From contig CAZIID010000017.1 of assembly GCA_964539415.1 (NCBI GenBank), positions 1-11,231 on the forward strand: a stretch of 11,231 nucleotides of DNA, given 5' to 3'. Source of the DNA: CAYQFQ01 sp964539415 (GTDB lineage: Bacteria > Patescibacteriota > Minisyncoccia > Phycocordibacterales > GWA1-40-21). The notes beneath the pieces were generated by a model. The model was not told the DNA's origin. It worked only from the letters and a program-made list of their open reading frames with translations, and ran no database searches. A program made the position numbers and the translations under genes. Positions 1-6,603 of the stretch are shown here, in pieces. Every line of letters starts with the position of its first letter. Position 1 is the stretch's first letter.

Positions 1-66
1 GAGCTTAGCGAAGCAATCCATCTTAAATACTGGTTTGCTTCGTCATTTCATTCCTCGCAAAGACGA
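1..66. repeat. Partial dispersed palindromic repeat at window edge
   Basis: An imperfect inverted repeat pairs bases 9-20 (CGAAGCAATCCA) with 31-42 (TGGTTTGCTTCG): 12 bp with one mismatch around a 10-nt spacer. The flanks (gagcttagcgaagcaa and cttcgtcatttcattcctcg) resemble the widespread chromosomal repeat containing GCGAAGCAATC...GATTGCTTCGTC...TCCTCGCAATGACG seen in many environmental bacterial genomes; that resemblance is from memory. It lies just past the tyrS stop. No T-tract follows on either strand, so it is not a convincing terminator. The left end may be cut by the window. Confidence 0.6.
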
Positions 67-90
67 AGTAAAAAGATCGTAGACTTTTAT

Positions 91-1284
91 CTATACAACT
101 TTTACAAAAAATCTTTTTCCTTTTTGAATAATGTCCCCTGCTTTCAACTCTAGTTTATCATCTGTGACATCAACTTCATTTACTCGAACACCTTTTTGCT
201 CAATATTTCTTCTAGCCTCACCTCTTGAAGGTGACATCTTTGCTTCAACTAGCACTGTTAGAATATCATATTTTGAAGGTTTAATGGTTTGGATATCAGT
301 TGGCATTTCTTTCTGACTAAAAGTTTTTTGCCATTCATTCATTGCTTCCTCTGCTTTTTTATCCCCATAATAAATTCTCACTATTTCGTAAGCGAGTTTA
401 AGTTTATGTTCTTTCTGATTAATACCACTCTGTAAATCCTGTTCAATCTTTTTTATTTCTTCCATTGGGACATCAGTACACAGTTCAAGGCCACCGGCTA
501 TCATTCCATCTGTCCAGCTCATTATTTTTCCAAACATTTGATTTTGGTCATCTAATAGCGACACCATATTACCCTCTGTTTTCCCCATTTTTTTTCCTGT
601 TGTATCAGCAAGTAGTTTTGTTGTTAAAACAAACTTTTCTTTATTCTTTAGCTTTTTTAGTAAGTCTCTACCAACAAGCATATTAAAAGTTTGGTCGTTG
701 CCACCAATCTCGCCGTCTACGTCCATTGCTACACTGTCAAAACCTTGCATCATTGGATACATAAACTCATTGAGATAAATGTCTTTATCGTTTGTTATTC
801 GATCTTGGAACATTGAACGTTTAATTGTCTGGGCATACGTCAAATTTGATGCGAGTTCGAGTAGTTCTTGAAAAGAAAGTTTACCCAACCACTTGGAATT
901 ATATTTTAGTTCTGCTCCACCCCAACCAAAATCAAGAAAAGTTGAAGCTTGTTTTTTGTATAGTTTACAATTGTTTAATACTTGCGCTCTTGTGAGGGGT
1001 TTTCTAGCAGCACCCTTGTCGGTCGGATCTCCAATCATTGCTGTAAAATCTCCAATTAGTAAAATCGCCTGATGTCCGAGTTTTTGAAACTCCCCGAGTT
1101 TTTTTATAGGAATACAATGACCTATATGAAGAGTTGGACCAGTTGGGTCTATACCCATATACATAGTTAGCTTTTTACCACTTAGTAACTGTTTCTTTAA
1201 AAATTCTTTGTTTGGATAGACATTTTCAATACCTCGAGTTAAAAACTCTTCTATAGCTTTTTCATCTGTAATAATTTTTGACAT
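91..1284 (-). CDS. tyrS: Tyrosyl-tRNA synthetase
   Basis: This cytoplasmic class I aminoacyl-tRNA synthetase charges tRNA-Tyr with tyrosine using ATP. The 397-aa protein has the HIGH signature at residues 53-56 inside TLHIGHCIP, the IGDFTAMIGDPT segment (77-88), the family-typical GGNDQTFNMLVGRDLL segment (194-209), and the KMSKS equivalent as KMGKT (232-236). A C-terminal S4 RNA-binding domain spans about 340-397 (SPSRGEARRNIEQKGVRVN). Length is normal for the bacterial TyrZ/TyrS group and nothing is missing. The ATG at 1284 is supported by a -10-like TATTAT ending exactly 6 nt before it, with no Shine-Dalgarno, suggesting a leaderless mRNA. It stands alone: the upstream neighbour on the same strand ends in its own terminator. 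Confidence 0.97.
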   Translation of the reverse strand: MSKIITDEKAIEEFLTRGIENVYPNKEFLKKQLLSGKKLTMYMGIDPTGPTLHIGHCIPIKKLGEFQKLGHQAILLIGDFTAMIGDPTDKGAARKPLTRAQVLNNCKLYKKQASTFLDFGWGGAELKYNSKWLGKLSFQELLELASNLTYAQTIKRSMFQDRITNDKDIYLNEFMYPMMQGFDSVAMDVDGEIGGNDQTFNMLVGRDLLKKLKNKEKFVLTTKLLADTTGKKMGKTEGNMVSLLDDQNQMFGKIMSWTDGMIAGGLELCTDVPMEEIKKIEQDLQSGINQKEHKLKLAYEIVRIYYGDKKAEEAMNEWQKTFSQKEMPTDIQTIKPSKYDILTVLVEAKMSPSRGEARRNIEQKGVRVNEVDVTDDKLELKAGDIIQKGKRFFVKVV

Positions 1285-1290
1285 AACAAA

Positions 1291-1296
1291 ATAATA
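1291..1296 (-). promoter_or_regulatory. -10 element of a likely leaderless tyrS promoter
   Basis: TATTAT on the minus strand is separated from the tyrS ATG by 6 nt, so the expected start of transcription falls on or next to the A of the ATG. The same spacing recurs before the genes starting at 9389 and 10005. No good -35 hexamer is visible. Confidence 0.45.
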
Positions 1297-1315
1297 TCAG
1301 AAACTAACAAATATT

Positions 1316-1340
1316 AAAAGAGCCCGCTTGAGGCGGACCC
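1316..1340 (-). terminator. Intrinsic terminator of the SET/histidine kinase operon
   Basis: On the minus strand GGGTCCGC, a 5-nt loop and GCGGGCTC form an 8-bp stem (two G-U pairs) followed by a short U-run (TTTTA). It starts 8 nt after the histidine kinase stop. On the plus strand the two wobble positions become A/C mismatches, so the orientation is for minus-strand transcription. Confidence 0.75.
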
Positions 1341-1348
1341 TTTCTTAA

Positions 1349-2956
1349 TTATTTAACCACATCCAACTCCACAAAGAATTTTGAGCCGTGGCCACGCCCT
1401 GCAGATTCGGCCCAGATTTTTCCATTATGATTTTCAACTATTTTTTTAACGATATAAAGTCCATAACCAGTACTATTTACATTTATTCTAACAGAATCAT
1501 CTCCTCGTCCACCTTCGGTAAATAACTTATCTTTGTCACTATCGGTCAAGCCAACTCCAGAATCTTCAGTTTTAAATAAAGCAACTTCCTTATTGTTTAT
1601 TTTTTCCTTTTTAAAAGAAACTTTTATAAAACCTTTTTGTGTATACTTGATTGAATTATCTATAAGGTTTCTTATTACTTGAGACATTTGCTTTTCATCG
1701 GCATTGACCATAATAGGCTCAGTACTAATATCAGTAATTAATTCAATTCCTTTTGCTTCTATTTCCATCTTGTATGCATCAGATGCTTTCTTTACTATTT
1801 GAGACAGATCAACGTTTTTCATTTCATATGTTGTTGTACCTTTTTTTAGATTTGATGCTCCAAGAATGTTTTGAATCATAGACACAGCATTGTCATCAGA
1901 TTTCAAGCCTTCAGTGGCAACTTCTTTAAGAATTGGAGTTGTTTGCCCGAAATCTTCTTCAATAATACCTGCAAAAATCATTTTACTCTTTGTAAAGAAG
2001 CCTTTTAGTTGATGAGATATGAAGTGAATAAGTGATTGTTGATTGGTATTTGCGACTTCTAGTTCCTCTTTTAATTCAATTTCTTTTTTGACACTTCGGA
2101 CGATAGTATATCCCATACCACCAGCTAGTATTAAAGTAATTGCAGTTAAAATCTTGTTAATGTTGTTTTGAATAAAGAAGAATTGTGAACCAATTAAAAT
2201 TACTAAGCCCCAAACAAGAGCTTGAGTAGCGATGAGTTTAATATCAAAGGCTTTAAATCGGACAATTAGATAAGCGAGAAAGGCCATAAAGATGGTCATA
2301 CCAAATAGACCGTATTGTTCAAGCTCAAAATTATCAATAAGACTAGCAAAGTATCCTGTAGTAAAGAAGGACAAAAGAAACAAGGAAATACCAACTCCAA
2401 GTAAAGCAATTTGTTTTTTATCTTCTGTTTTTTTTTCTTTAACAAATTTAACGGTGGAAAAAATAATGATCCAAACAAAAGACAATAGACCAATAAAATA
2501 ATAGTAATTAGTATATAAAGAATTTTCTATTGCTTCACAGTTAGGAATATCAAACGCTACAAGACCGTTACCAATAAAAATAACAATTGGCATAAGAAGT
2601 AATAAACAAACAATTTTCAATTTAAAAGCTACATCTTTTTTGTTTATGAAGACGTAAGTAAAATAAAGACAAGATAGAAAAAGCAATGCACTTAAAATAC
2701 CAAATAAGGACCATGTATAGTATATAATCGTTGAATCTATATTTGTCCATGCTATTAAACTAATTAAATTTAATAGCGAAAATGTTGCTGTTATGAAAAG
2801 TAAAATCCTTGAAATTAATGTTCTATTACTAAAGTAAACATAAAACCCAATAATCAGTGAAATGATTAATGTTGGAATGTGGGAGTAATATAGTAATTGT
2901 GGTACTGTATTCGAAAAAAGAAAGAAAGTTGGTGCTGGTATATCTAAACAAATCAT
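1349..2956 (-). CDS. Membrane-bound sensor histidine kinase, 7TM-type input
   Basis: A 535-aa two-component sensor kinase of the inner membrane. Residues about 20-290 hold eight to nine hydrophobic helices, resembling the N-terminal 7TM region of histidine kinases. The dimerisation/phosphoacceptor helix carries FISHQLKG with predicted phospho-His315; the usual Pro after the H-box is Gly here. The ATPase domain has the N-box RNLIDNSIKYT (429-439), the G1 box EDSGVGL (464-470) and the G2 box TGYGLYIVKK (496-505), so the kinase looks catalytically complete. Its ATG overlaps the SET gene stop (ATGA, 2953-2956), implying translational coupling. No response regulator is encoded in the window, so its partner must be elsewhere. 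The signal sensed is unknown. It shares its transcript with SET and possibly with readthrough from the peptide cassette. Confidence 0.9.
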   Translation of the reverse strand: MICLDIPAPTFFLFSNTVPQLLYYSHIPTLIISLIIGFYVYFSNRTLISRILLFITATFSLLNLISLIAWTNIDSTIIYYTWSLFGILSALLFLSCLYFTYVFINKKDVAFKLKIVCLLLLMPIVIFIGNGLVAFDIPNCEAIENSLYTNYYYFIGLLSFVWIIIFSTVKFVKEKKTEDKKQIALLGVGISLFLLSFFTTGYFASLIDNFELEQYGLFGMTIFMAFLAYLIVRFKAFDIKLIATQALVWGLVILIGSQFFFIQNNINKILTAITLILAGGMGYTIVRSVKKEIELKEELEVANTNQQSLIHFISHQLKGFFTKSKMIFAGIIEEDFGQTTPILKEVATEGLKSDDNAVSMIQNILGASNLKKGTTTYEMKNVDLSQIVKKASDAYKMEIEAKGIELITDISTEPIMVNADEKQMSQVIRNLIDNSIKYTQKGFIKVSFKKEKINNKEVALFKTEDSGVGLTDSDKDKLFTEGGRGDDSVRINVNSTGYGLYIVKKIVENHNGKIWAESAGRGHGSKFFVELDVVK

Positions 2957-3465
2957 ATTTTTTTATTAATTTTATCTTGTAAAAAAAGTTGAAAATAACC
3001 CCTATATTTATTTCTTAATTCTTGTATCTCCCAATCATTACTTGTCACCACTCCTCTGCAATTATTTTCATTACACATACATTTGAATGAGTAGAAATCA
3101 ATTTCAGATTTAGAAAATAAACACATAGCGTAATCAAAAGTAATTTGTTCATCTTTTTTTATATCTCTCATAGAAACAAGAAATATCTGCCCGTTTATAC
3201 CACAATTAGGATTACAAGAATGGTTGATAAAATCCGTAGGTTCATCGTGGTCAAGACTAGTTAAAGTTAAGCCGTCGTCTATCTGTATTCCAGAATCTTT
3301 AATTTCTTCATACACCTTAACTATGTATCCACCAAAGATTGCAACTTTTTCTCCTCTTTCAATATCATCGATAGCAAAAACACCTTTACCGTATTTCTCA
3401 GTATTCCTAACCTCTAATTTTGGGTTCATCCACGAAAATATTCTGCTAGGCTTTTCATCTGACAT
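2953..3465 (-). CDS. SET-domain protein (putative lysine methyltransferase)
   Basis: A small SET-domain protein of 170 aa, family members of which transfer a methyl group from S-adenosylmethionine to protein lysines. It has the N-terminal SET motif KYGKGVFA (24-31), the cofactor-site motif FINHSCNPNCG (79-89), ITFDYA (108-113) with the catalytic-type Tyr112, and a post-SET zinc cluster CMCNENNC (129-136) that would pair with Cys84. All core motifs are intact, so activity is plausible; the substrate is unknown. The ATG at 3465 is preferred over an in-frame TTG at 3474 because the partial duplicate at 6435 begins at the equivalent ATG and a 1-nt indel there breaks the TTG frame. The stop overlaps the histidine kinase start. 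It has its own promoter, duplicated with the first part of the gene at 6334-6480. Confidence 0.88.
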   Translation of the reverse strand: MSDEKPSRIFSWMNPKLEVRNTEKYGKGVFAIDDIERGEKVAIFGGYIVKVYEEIKDSGIQIDDGLTLTSLDHDEPTDFINHSCNPNCGINGQIFLVSMRDIKKDEQITFDYAMCLFSKSEIDFYSFKCMCNENNCRGVVTSNDWEIQELRNKYRGYFQLFLQDKINKKI

Positions 3466-3508
3466 AATTACCAATGATTATACACCTCAAAAAATCTAGA
3501 GCAAATTT
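3372..3508. repeat. Direct repeat copy A: SET 5' end plus promoter
   Basis: This stretch aligns base for base, with scattered substitutions and one or two indels, to 6342-6478 in the same orientation. It covers roughly the first 30 codons of the intact SET gene and its promoter. With copy B it brackets the peptide cassette (3517-6237). Confidence 0.8.
3477..3504 (-). promoter_or_regulatory. Promoter of the SET/histidine kinase operon
   Basis: On the minus strand TTGCTC (3499-3504), a 16-bp spacer and a perfect TATAAT (3477-3482) lie 11 nt before the SET ATG. Both hexamers and the spacing are preserved in the duplicated copy at 6446-6473, which supports function. The predicted leader is only about 5 nt and there is no Shine-Dalgarno. 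Confidence 0.65.
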
Positions 3509-3516
3509 TTATAAGA

Positions 3517-5733
3517 TTACGCGAAAAAGTGTGGCGGTGCAGGAAAATCCCAACCCCATTTTAATCCCAGTTCGGATAACCGTGGATGTTTATAATGTTC
3601 GGACATATATCCAAAAGTCAGTGGCATTAATTTCTCTGACATAACTCTTAAAACACGAAGATTACAAGGTAAGACATCTTTTTTGTTTAAATCTATAACA
3701 ATAGGATCAACTTTTTTAATGAGACTTTCTTTAGAAAAATAATATTTCTTTATGTTCTTTATCTTTCCACTTAAAAGCCATTTAATATTTGGATTTTTAT
3801 TAATATGCGTTTGAGCATAGAAATCTGCATGATCTGTACTCGAAGAAACACCGTTCATAATAATCCTATCTCTTTTTACTGTCCTCCATGAGTGAAGCAT
3901 AAATTCTGCTTCGTTCAAAGCTTTTAAGATGGCCTCTTGAATGTTCGGATTAGCGGAACAACCTGAAACAAAGTATGGGAATGAATCTCCTGTTATTACA
4001 CATAGAACAACTGGAATTGTCTCCAAGGTTATATCTAACAATTTAACTTCTCTTCCCAATTTGTTTAAATAATTAATTCGATATTTTATATCCTCAGAAA
4101 GTGTTTTTTGGTTTATACCATCTGGAATACGCTTTGCATACCAAGTTACAGCAATTGCATCTCTCTCTATTAGTTCATAGAGGGCATTATTAAAAGCTCT
4201 TTCATAGTCTTTATGAGCAGAGACTCCCGTAGAATTTGCTTTGTATGATATCGGAGTTTTTAAATCTTTTTCTTGTACTGGATAATATACCTGTTCTACT
4301 GGGATGTATACTTTTTCTTTAGAAATATATTTTAGCCCCTCTACCCAAGAAATAACCGAATCTGTAATACGTCTAGTTAGGTTCATCTTGTTAAGATATT
4401 TTTTGCTCTGCGGAGCATTTTTACTTATATCAAAAATTTTACCTTGTAATTTTCTTTCAGAAGTTTTTTTATCAATTCGCCAAAAACCAGAAATATATCT
4501 TTCATATGCCTCAGCCAAAGCTTTAATTTTTGCTTCAGCTAAACAGGTTCCCAGTCCGAAAGAATTTCCTGTTTTAATTTTTTTATAATTATTGTAAGGA
4601 TCAGCAATCATATATTTTACTGAAGCAGCATAGTATGGCATTACATATGATTTATAATGAAAAACTGTGGTGGATATATTCATTATTGGTTTTCCTACTC
4701 CAATGAGGTTGTTCCTCAATCTCCATTCTTCATCGACAAAATCTTCCTTGAACTCATCTTTATTAAAATTAGTATTTTTCACACCAACAACAAAAGTAAT
4801 ATTTACAGTTTCACTAGGAAGTGTTAAACCCAAATACTCTGCCAGCTCTTGATCGTTGTATCCTCCATATTCAACAATCCCCAAATTAGTTTCTGCAGCA
4901 TAGAGATATGCATTTTGGGCAATATGCCCAGCCTCTAAAAGTAAATATCTATATCCGCGATTTGAATATTTATAGGTTGTTTTTTTTGAATCAGACACTA
5001 CACAAATAAGTGCACTGGAATTTATTGCCATAGTAGCGGAATCAATGAGCATTGATATTTTTTGAGTTGAAACTATATTGTCATTATTAAGTAGTACAAT
5101 CGAATTTAAGTGTGGCGAGTATCTATATATTCCTTTCTTTAAATTACCTATTTTTTTTAATAAACAAGCATATATTCTAAGTTGGTATAAACCACCCGCT
5201 GAAGCCACTGATTTTACTCCATCTAAAGAATACATTGATTGCAATAGACCACTGAAATCTTTTTTTGTTATTGGTCTATCTAAAAATGAGCGACAGGTTT
5301 TTCTTTTTTTAATTAAATCATAAAGAATACCCCGTGTTTGTTTAAGGGGGAAGTTCTTGCCAATAATAGGGAGATTCTTAGTTTTTTTTATTCTGTCTAT
5401 GTCTTCCGAAGTAAAATTATGTGCTACCGTAGAAGGATACTTTGAATAGTCATTAAAAATTTTATAATATTCGCGAGAGTCAACAATTAATTGATTTTTT
5501 GAAAGAACGTTAATTAATTTATTAAAAACAAGATTATTGATATTTGGTAATAATTCCCTAATTTCAGTTAAGGTATTGTGGCCGTTACACAGGAACATTA
5601 AATCTGAAATTTCATTTGCAAATGAGGATATTTTTATGGTGTCATTTAAACCAACGAAAGATATACCGTTCTTAACTTTTTTTCCAAAAGCAACAGCAAG
5701 CGGTCTATACTCATCAATTCTTTCAGATGTCAT
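3517..5733 (-). CDS. Fused RRE / SagB-type dehydrogenase / YcaO cyclodehydratase
   Basis: A 738-aa predicted cytoplasmic azol(in)e synthetase for a thiazole/oxazole-modified peptide. Residues about 20-90 look like a winged-helix RiPP recognition element (FLCNGHNTLTEIRELL then a second helix and QLIVDS). Residues about 133-320 are a SagB/McbC-type FMN dehydrogenase: KTCRSFLDRPIT (145-156), SAGGLYQLRIYA (178-189), YRYLLLEAGHIAQNAYLYAA (261-280). Residues about 345-738 are YcaO: TGNSFGLGTCLAEAKIKALA (388-407) with EAYERY (408-413), NSTGVSAH (500-507), LYELIERDAIA (518-528) and a Pro-rich end PAPPHFFA like the C-terminal PxPxP of azoline-forming YcaO enzymes. YcaO would use ATP to cyclise Cys/Ser/Thr, the dehydrogenase would oxidise azolines to azoles, and the fused RRE would bind the leader. 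It starts 6 nt after the DUF6176-like gene and shares its transcript with the 34-aa peptide at 6133-6237, the probable substrate. No separate E1-like/ocin-ThiF partner is present. Domain calls are firm for dehydrogenase and YcaO, tentative for the RRE. Confidence 0.88.
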   Translation of the reverse strand: MTSERIDEYRPLAVAFGKKVKNGISFVGLNDTIKISSFANEISDLMFLCNGHNTLTEIRELLPNINNLVFNKLINVLSKNQLIVDSREYYKIFNDYSKYPSTVAHNFTSEDIDRIKKTKNLPIIGKNFPLKQTRGILYDLIKKRKTCRSFLDRPITKKDFSGLLQSMYSLDGVKSVASAGGLYQLRIYACLLKKIGNLKKGIYRYSPHLNSIVLLNNDNIVSTQKISMLIDSATMAINSSALICVVSDSKKTTYKYSNRGYRYLLLEAGHIAQNAYLYAAETNLGIVEYGGYNDQELAEYLGLTLPSETVNITFVVGVKNTNFNKDEFKEDFVDEEWRLRNNLIGVGKPIMNISTTVFHYKSYVMPYYAASVKYMIADPYNNYKKIKTGNSFGLGTCLAEAKIKALAEAYERYISGFWRIDKKTSERKLQGKIFDISKNAPQSKKYLNKMNLTRRITDSVISWVEGLKYISKEKVYIPVEQVYYPVQEKDLKTPISYKANSTGVSAHKDYERAFNNALYELIERDAIAVTWYAKRIPDGINQKTLSEDIKYRINYLNKLGREVKLLDITLETIPVVLCVITGDSFPYFVSGCSANPNIQEAILKALNEAEFMLHSWRTVKRDRIIMNGVSSSTDHADFYAQTHINKNPNIKWLLSGKIKNIKKYYFSKESLIKKVDPIVIDLNKKDVLPCNLRVLRVMSEKLMPLTFGYMSEHYKHPRLSELGLKWGWDFPAPPHFFA

Positions 5734-5739
5734 TTTTTG

Positions 5740-6048
5740 TTATCTTTTTAAAAAGTAGACTGTTTCTAAAGGTATTTCTTTTTCAATGCACTCACGCAGG
5801 ACCTTAACGTGTTTTTTGTTTATTTCTCTGTTGGGGTTAAAGGGTAAAATTTCCTTTCCTTTTTCTGGCACCATAATTCCAATAATATAAAAATCATCAC
5901 CTATAGAAAAGGTACTAATGTTTTCTTCTTCACAGTTCTCTTCTTTTATTGATTCAAGTGCTTCTTTTAAATTATCTGTAATAGATACTCCCCACTGTTT
6001 AAGAGTTTCTATTTTATCTTTCTTTATTTTATATATATTTAGATTCAT
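5740..6048 (-). CDS. DUF6176-like small protein of the TOMM operon
   Basis: A 102-aa soluble protein without signal peptide or membrane segment. An N-terminal strand (NIYKIKKDKIETL) leads to a helix with WGVSITDNLKEALESIKEE, an acidic stretch, a beta segment (STFSIGDDFYIIGIMVP) and a C-terminal part (INKKHVKVLRECIE). The order of elements and the E-A-L-x-S-x-x-x-E pattern resemble DUF6176, a ferredoxin-like dimeric alpha/beta-barrel family of unknown function; this is recalled and not searched. It lies between the peptide gene and the YcaO fusion, 6 nt upstream of the latter, so it is probably translated together with it. A role in maturation, stability or self-protection is possible but nothing in the sequence decides this. 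No Shine-Dalgarno precedes the ATG. Confidence 0.75.
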   Translation of the reverse strand: MNLNIYKIKKDKIETLKQWGVSITDNLKEALESIKEENCEEENISTFSIGDDFYIIGIMVPEKGKEILPFNPNREINKKHVKVLRECIEKEIPLETVYFLKR

Positions 6049-6132
6049 AAAAATCTAACAAAAAACAACTTTACCAATTTGAATAAAGAACATTTAAAAT
6101 CAACATTAGAAAAATACTTATTTGAGCTAATT

Positions 6133-6237
6133 TCAGTCATCACACGAACTAGAACAGTTTGTGCTTAAGGCCACTTTCATTTCCTCAGCGTCGTAAGATT
6201 CTTTTGTAACGATGATATCTTTTTCTTCTTTCTTCAT
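6133..6237 (-). CDS. Putative TOMM/LAP precursor peptide
   Basis: A 34-aa ORF below usual length cutoffs. Residues 1-24 form a charged leader-like part (begins MKKEEKDIIVTKESYD, continues AEEMKVAL), and the C-terminus is STNCSSSCDD: two Cys, four Ser and one Thr in ten residues, just what a YcaO cyclodehydratase/dehydrogenase modifies. It is the first gene after the promoter at 6292-6319 and is followed on the same strand by the DUF6176-like gene (84-nt gap) and the YcaO fusion. There is no Gly-Gly cleavage site and no Shine-Dalgarno. The leader boundary near Leu24 is a guess. The ORF itself is certain; its identity as precursor rests on context and core composition. Confidence 0.82.
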   Translation of the reverse strand: MKKEEKDIIVTKESYDAEEMKVALSTNCSSSCDD

Positions 6238-6291
6238 ATTTTTTATTGATAATAATTATTATTAAACAAAATAACGACTTTTATACTATAT

Positions 6292-6319
6292 ATGTTACAC
6301 CTTTACTTTGTTGTGTCAA
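6292..6319 (-). promoter_or_regulatory. Promoter of the TOMM peptide operon
   Basis: On the minus strand a perfect TTGACA (6314-6319), 16-bp spacer and TAACAT (6292-6297, 4 of 6 matches) precede the 34-aa peptide gene, giving a leader of about 45 nt. The bases GGTG directly before the -10 and the 16-bp spacing match the SET promoters at 3477-3504 and 6446-6473, supporting this choice of -10 over nearby TA-rich alternatives (TATAGT). Confidence 0.5.
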
Positions 6320-6333
6320 TACCATTACTTAAG

Positions 6334-6435
6334 TCACACTACGCAAAAAAATCCACCACCATATTTATTAGTATCTTTTACCTCCAATCCAGGATTCATC
6401 CATGAAAACATTCTTTTTGGTTTTTTCTCTGACAT
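6334..6435 (-). pseudogene. Truncated duplicate of the SET-domain gene
   Basis: An ORF of 33 codons starts MSEKKPKRMFSWMNPGLEV and reads on through DTNKYGG; the intact SET protein starts MSDEKPSRIFSWMNPKLEV, then NTEKYGKG. The similarity stops at residue about 30, inside the first SET motif, where a T-run is followed by unrelated sequence and a TGA. Everything needed for methyl transfer is missing, so it cannot be a working enzyme. It keeps its promoter (6446-6473), so a short peptide could still be made. It lies directly upstream of the TOMM promoter and looks like a remnant of the event that placed the cassette next to the SET gene. Confidence 0.8.
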
Positions 6436-6478
6436 ATTACTAATGATTATACACCTCAAAAAACCTTGAGCAAATATT
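6342..6478. repeat. Direct repeat copy B: SET 5' end plus promoter
   Basis: This is the second copy of the segment at 3372-3508, in the same orientation. The longest exact block (taatgattatacacctcaaa) covers the -10 region. Copy B ends inside the coding part at about 6342, next to ttttttgcgtag (minus strand); the similar tttttcgcgtaa ends the YcaO gene at the other edge of the cassette. Confidence 0.8.
6446..6473 (-). promoter_or_regulatory. Duplicated SET promoter (copy B)
   Basis: TTGCTC (6468-6473), a 16-bp spacer and TATAAT (6446-6451) are kept from the intact SET promoter, 10 nt before the truncated ORF. If active it would transcribe through the remnant into the TOMM operon and add to its own promoter. 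Confidence 0.55.
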
Positions 6479-6526
6479 ATTATGACTGGTGAGGTTGTTG
6501 ATATTGTATTTGTTAATATAGTGATT

Positions 6527-6538
6527 ATGCACGTGCAT
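6527..6538. promoter_or_regulatory. 12-bp palindrome, possible operator
   Basis: ATGCACGTGCAT is a perfect palindrome whose right end is 12 bp before the -35 box of the peptide promoter at 6551-6579. It lies in the divergent region between the two peptide loci and, in this AT-rich context, is unlikely to be part of a coding sequence. Binding by a dimeric regulator is inferred only from symmetry and position. Confidence 0.35.
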
Positions 6539-6550
6539 TACCACAAACGC

Positions 6551-6579
6551 TTGACTTATTTATTTATGTGCTCTAAAAT
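6551..6579 (+). promoter_or_regulatory. Strong promoter of the 43-aa peptide gene
   Basis: TTGACT (6551-6556), a 17-bp spacer and TAAAAT (6574-6579) give 5 of 6 matches in each hexamer. The predicted start near 6586 leaves a leader of about 18 nt that contains the AAAGGAGGTG ribosome-binding site (6588-6597). Confidence 0.75.
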
Positions 6580-6603
6580 ATCAATAGAAAGGAGGTGAAC
6601 ACA

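Noticed and set aside
1..66. Inverted repeat as terminator of tyrS or as part of a CRISPR array
   Set aside because: There is no T-tract on the minus strand and no repeated spacer pattern; it fits a dispersed palindromic element better.
3466..3474. TTG start three codons upstream for the SET gene
   Set aside because: The duplicated copy has a 1-nt difference there that breaks this frame, whereas the ATG is kept in both copies.
6334..6435. The 33-aa ORF as a third RiPP precursor (GGG then FFCVV at its end)
   Set aside because: Its first 28 residues follow the intact SET protein closely, so a truncated duplicate explains it better; the end is created by the junction.
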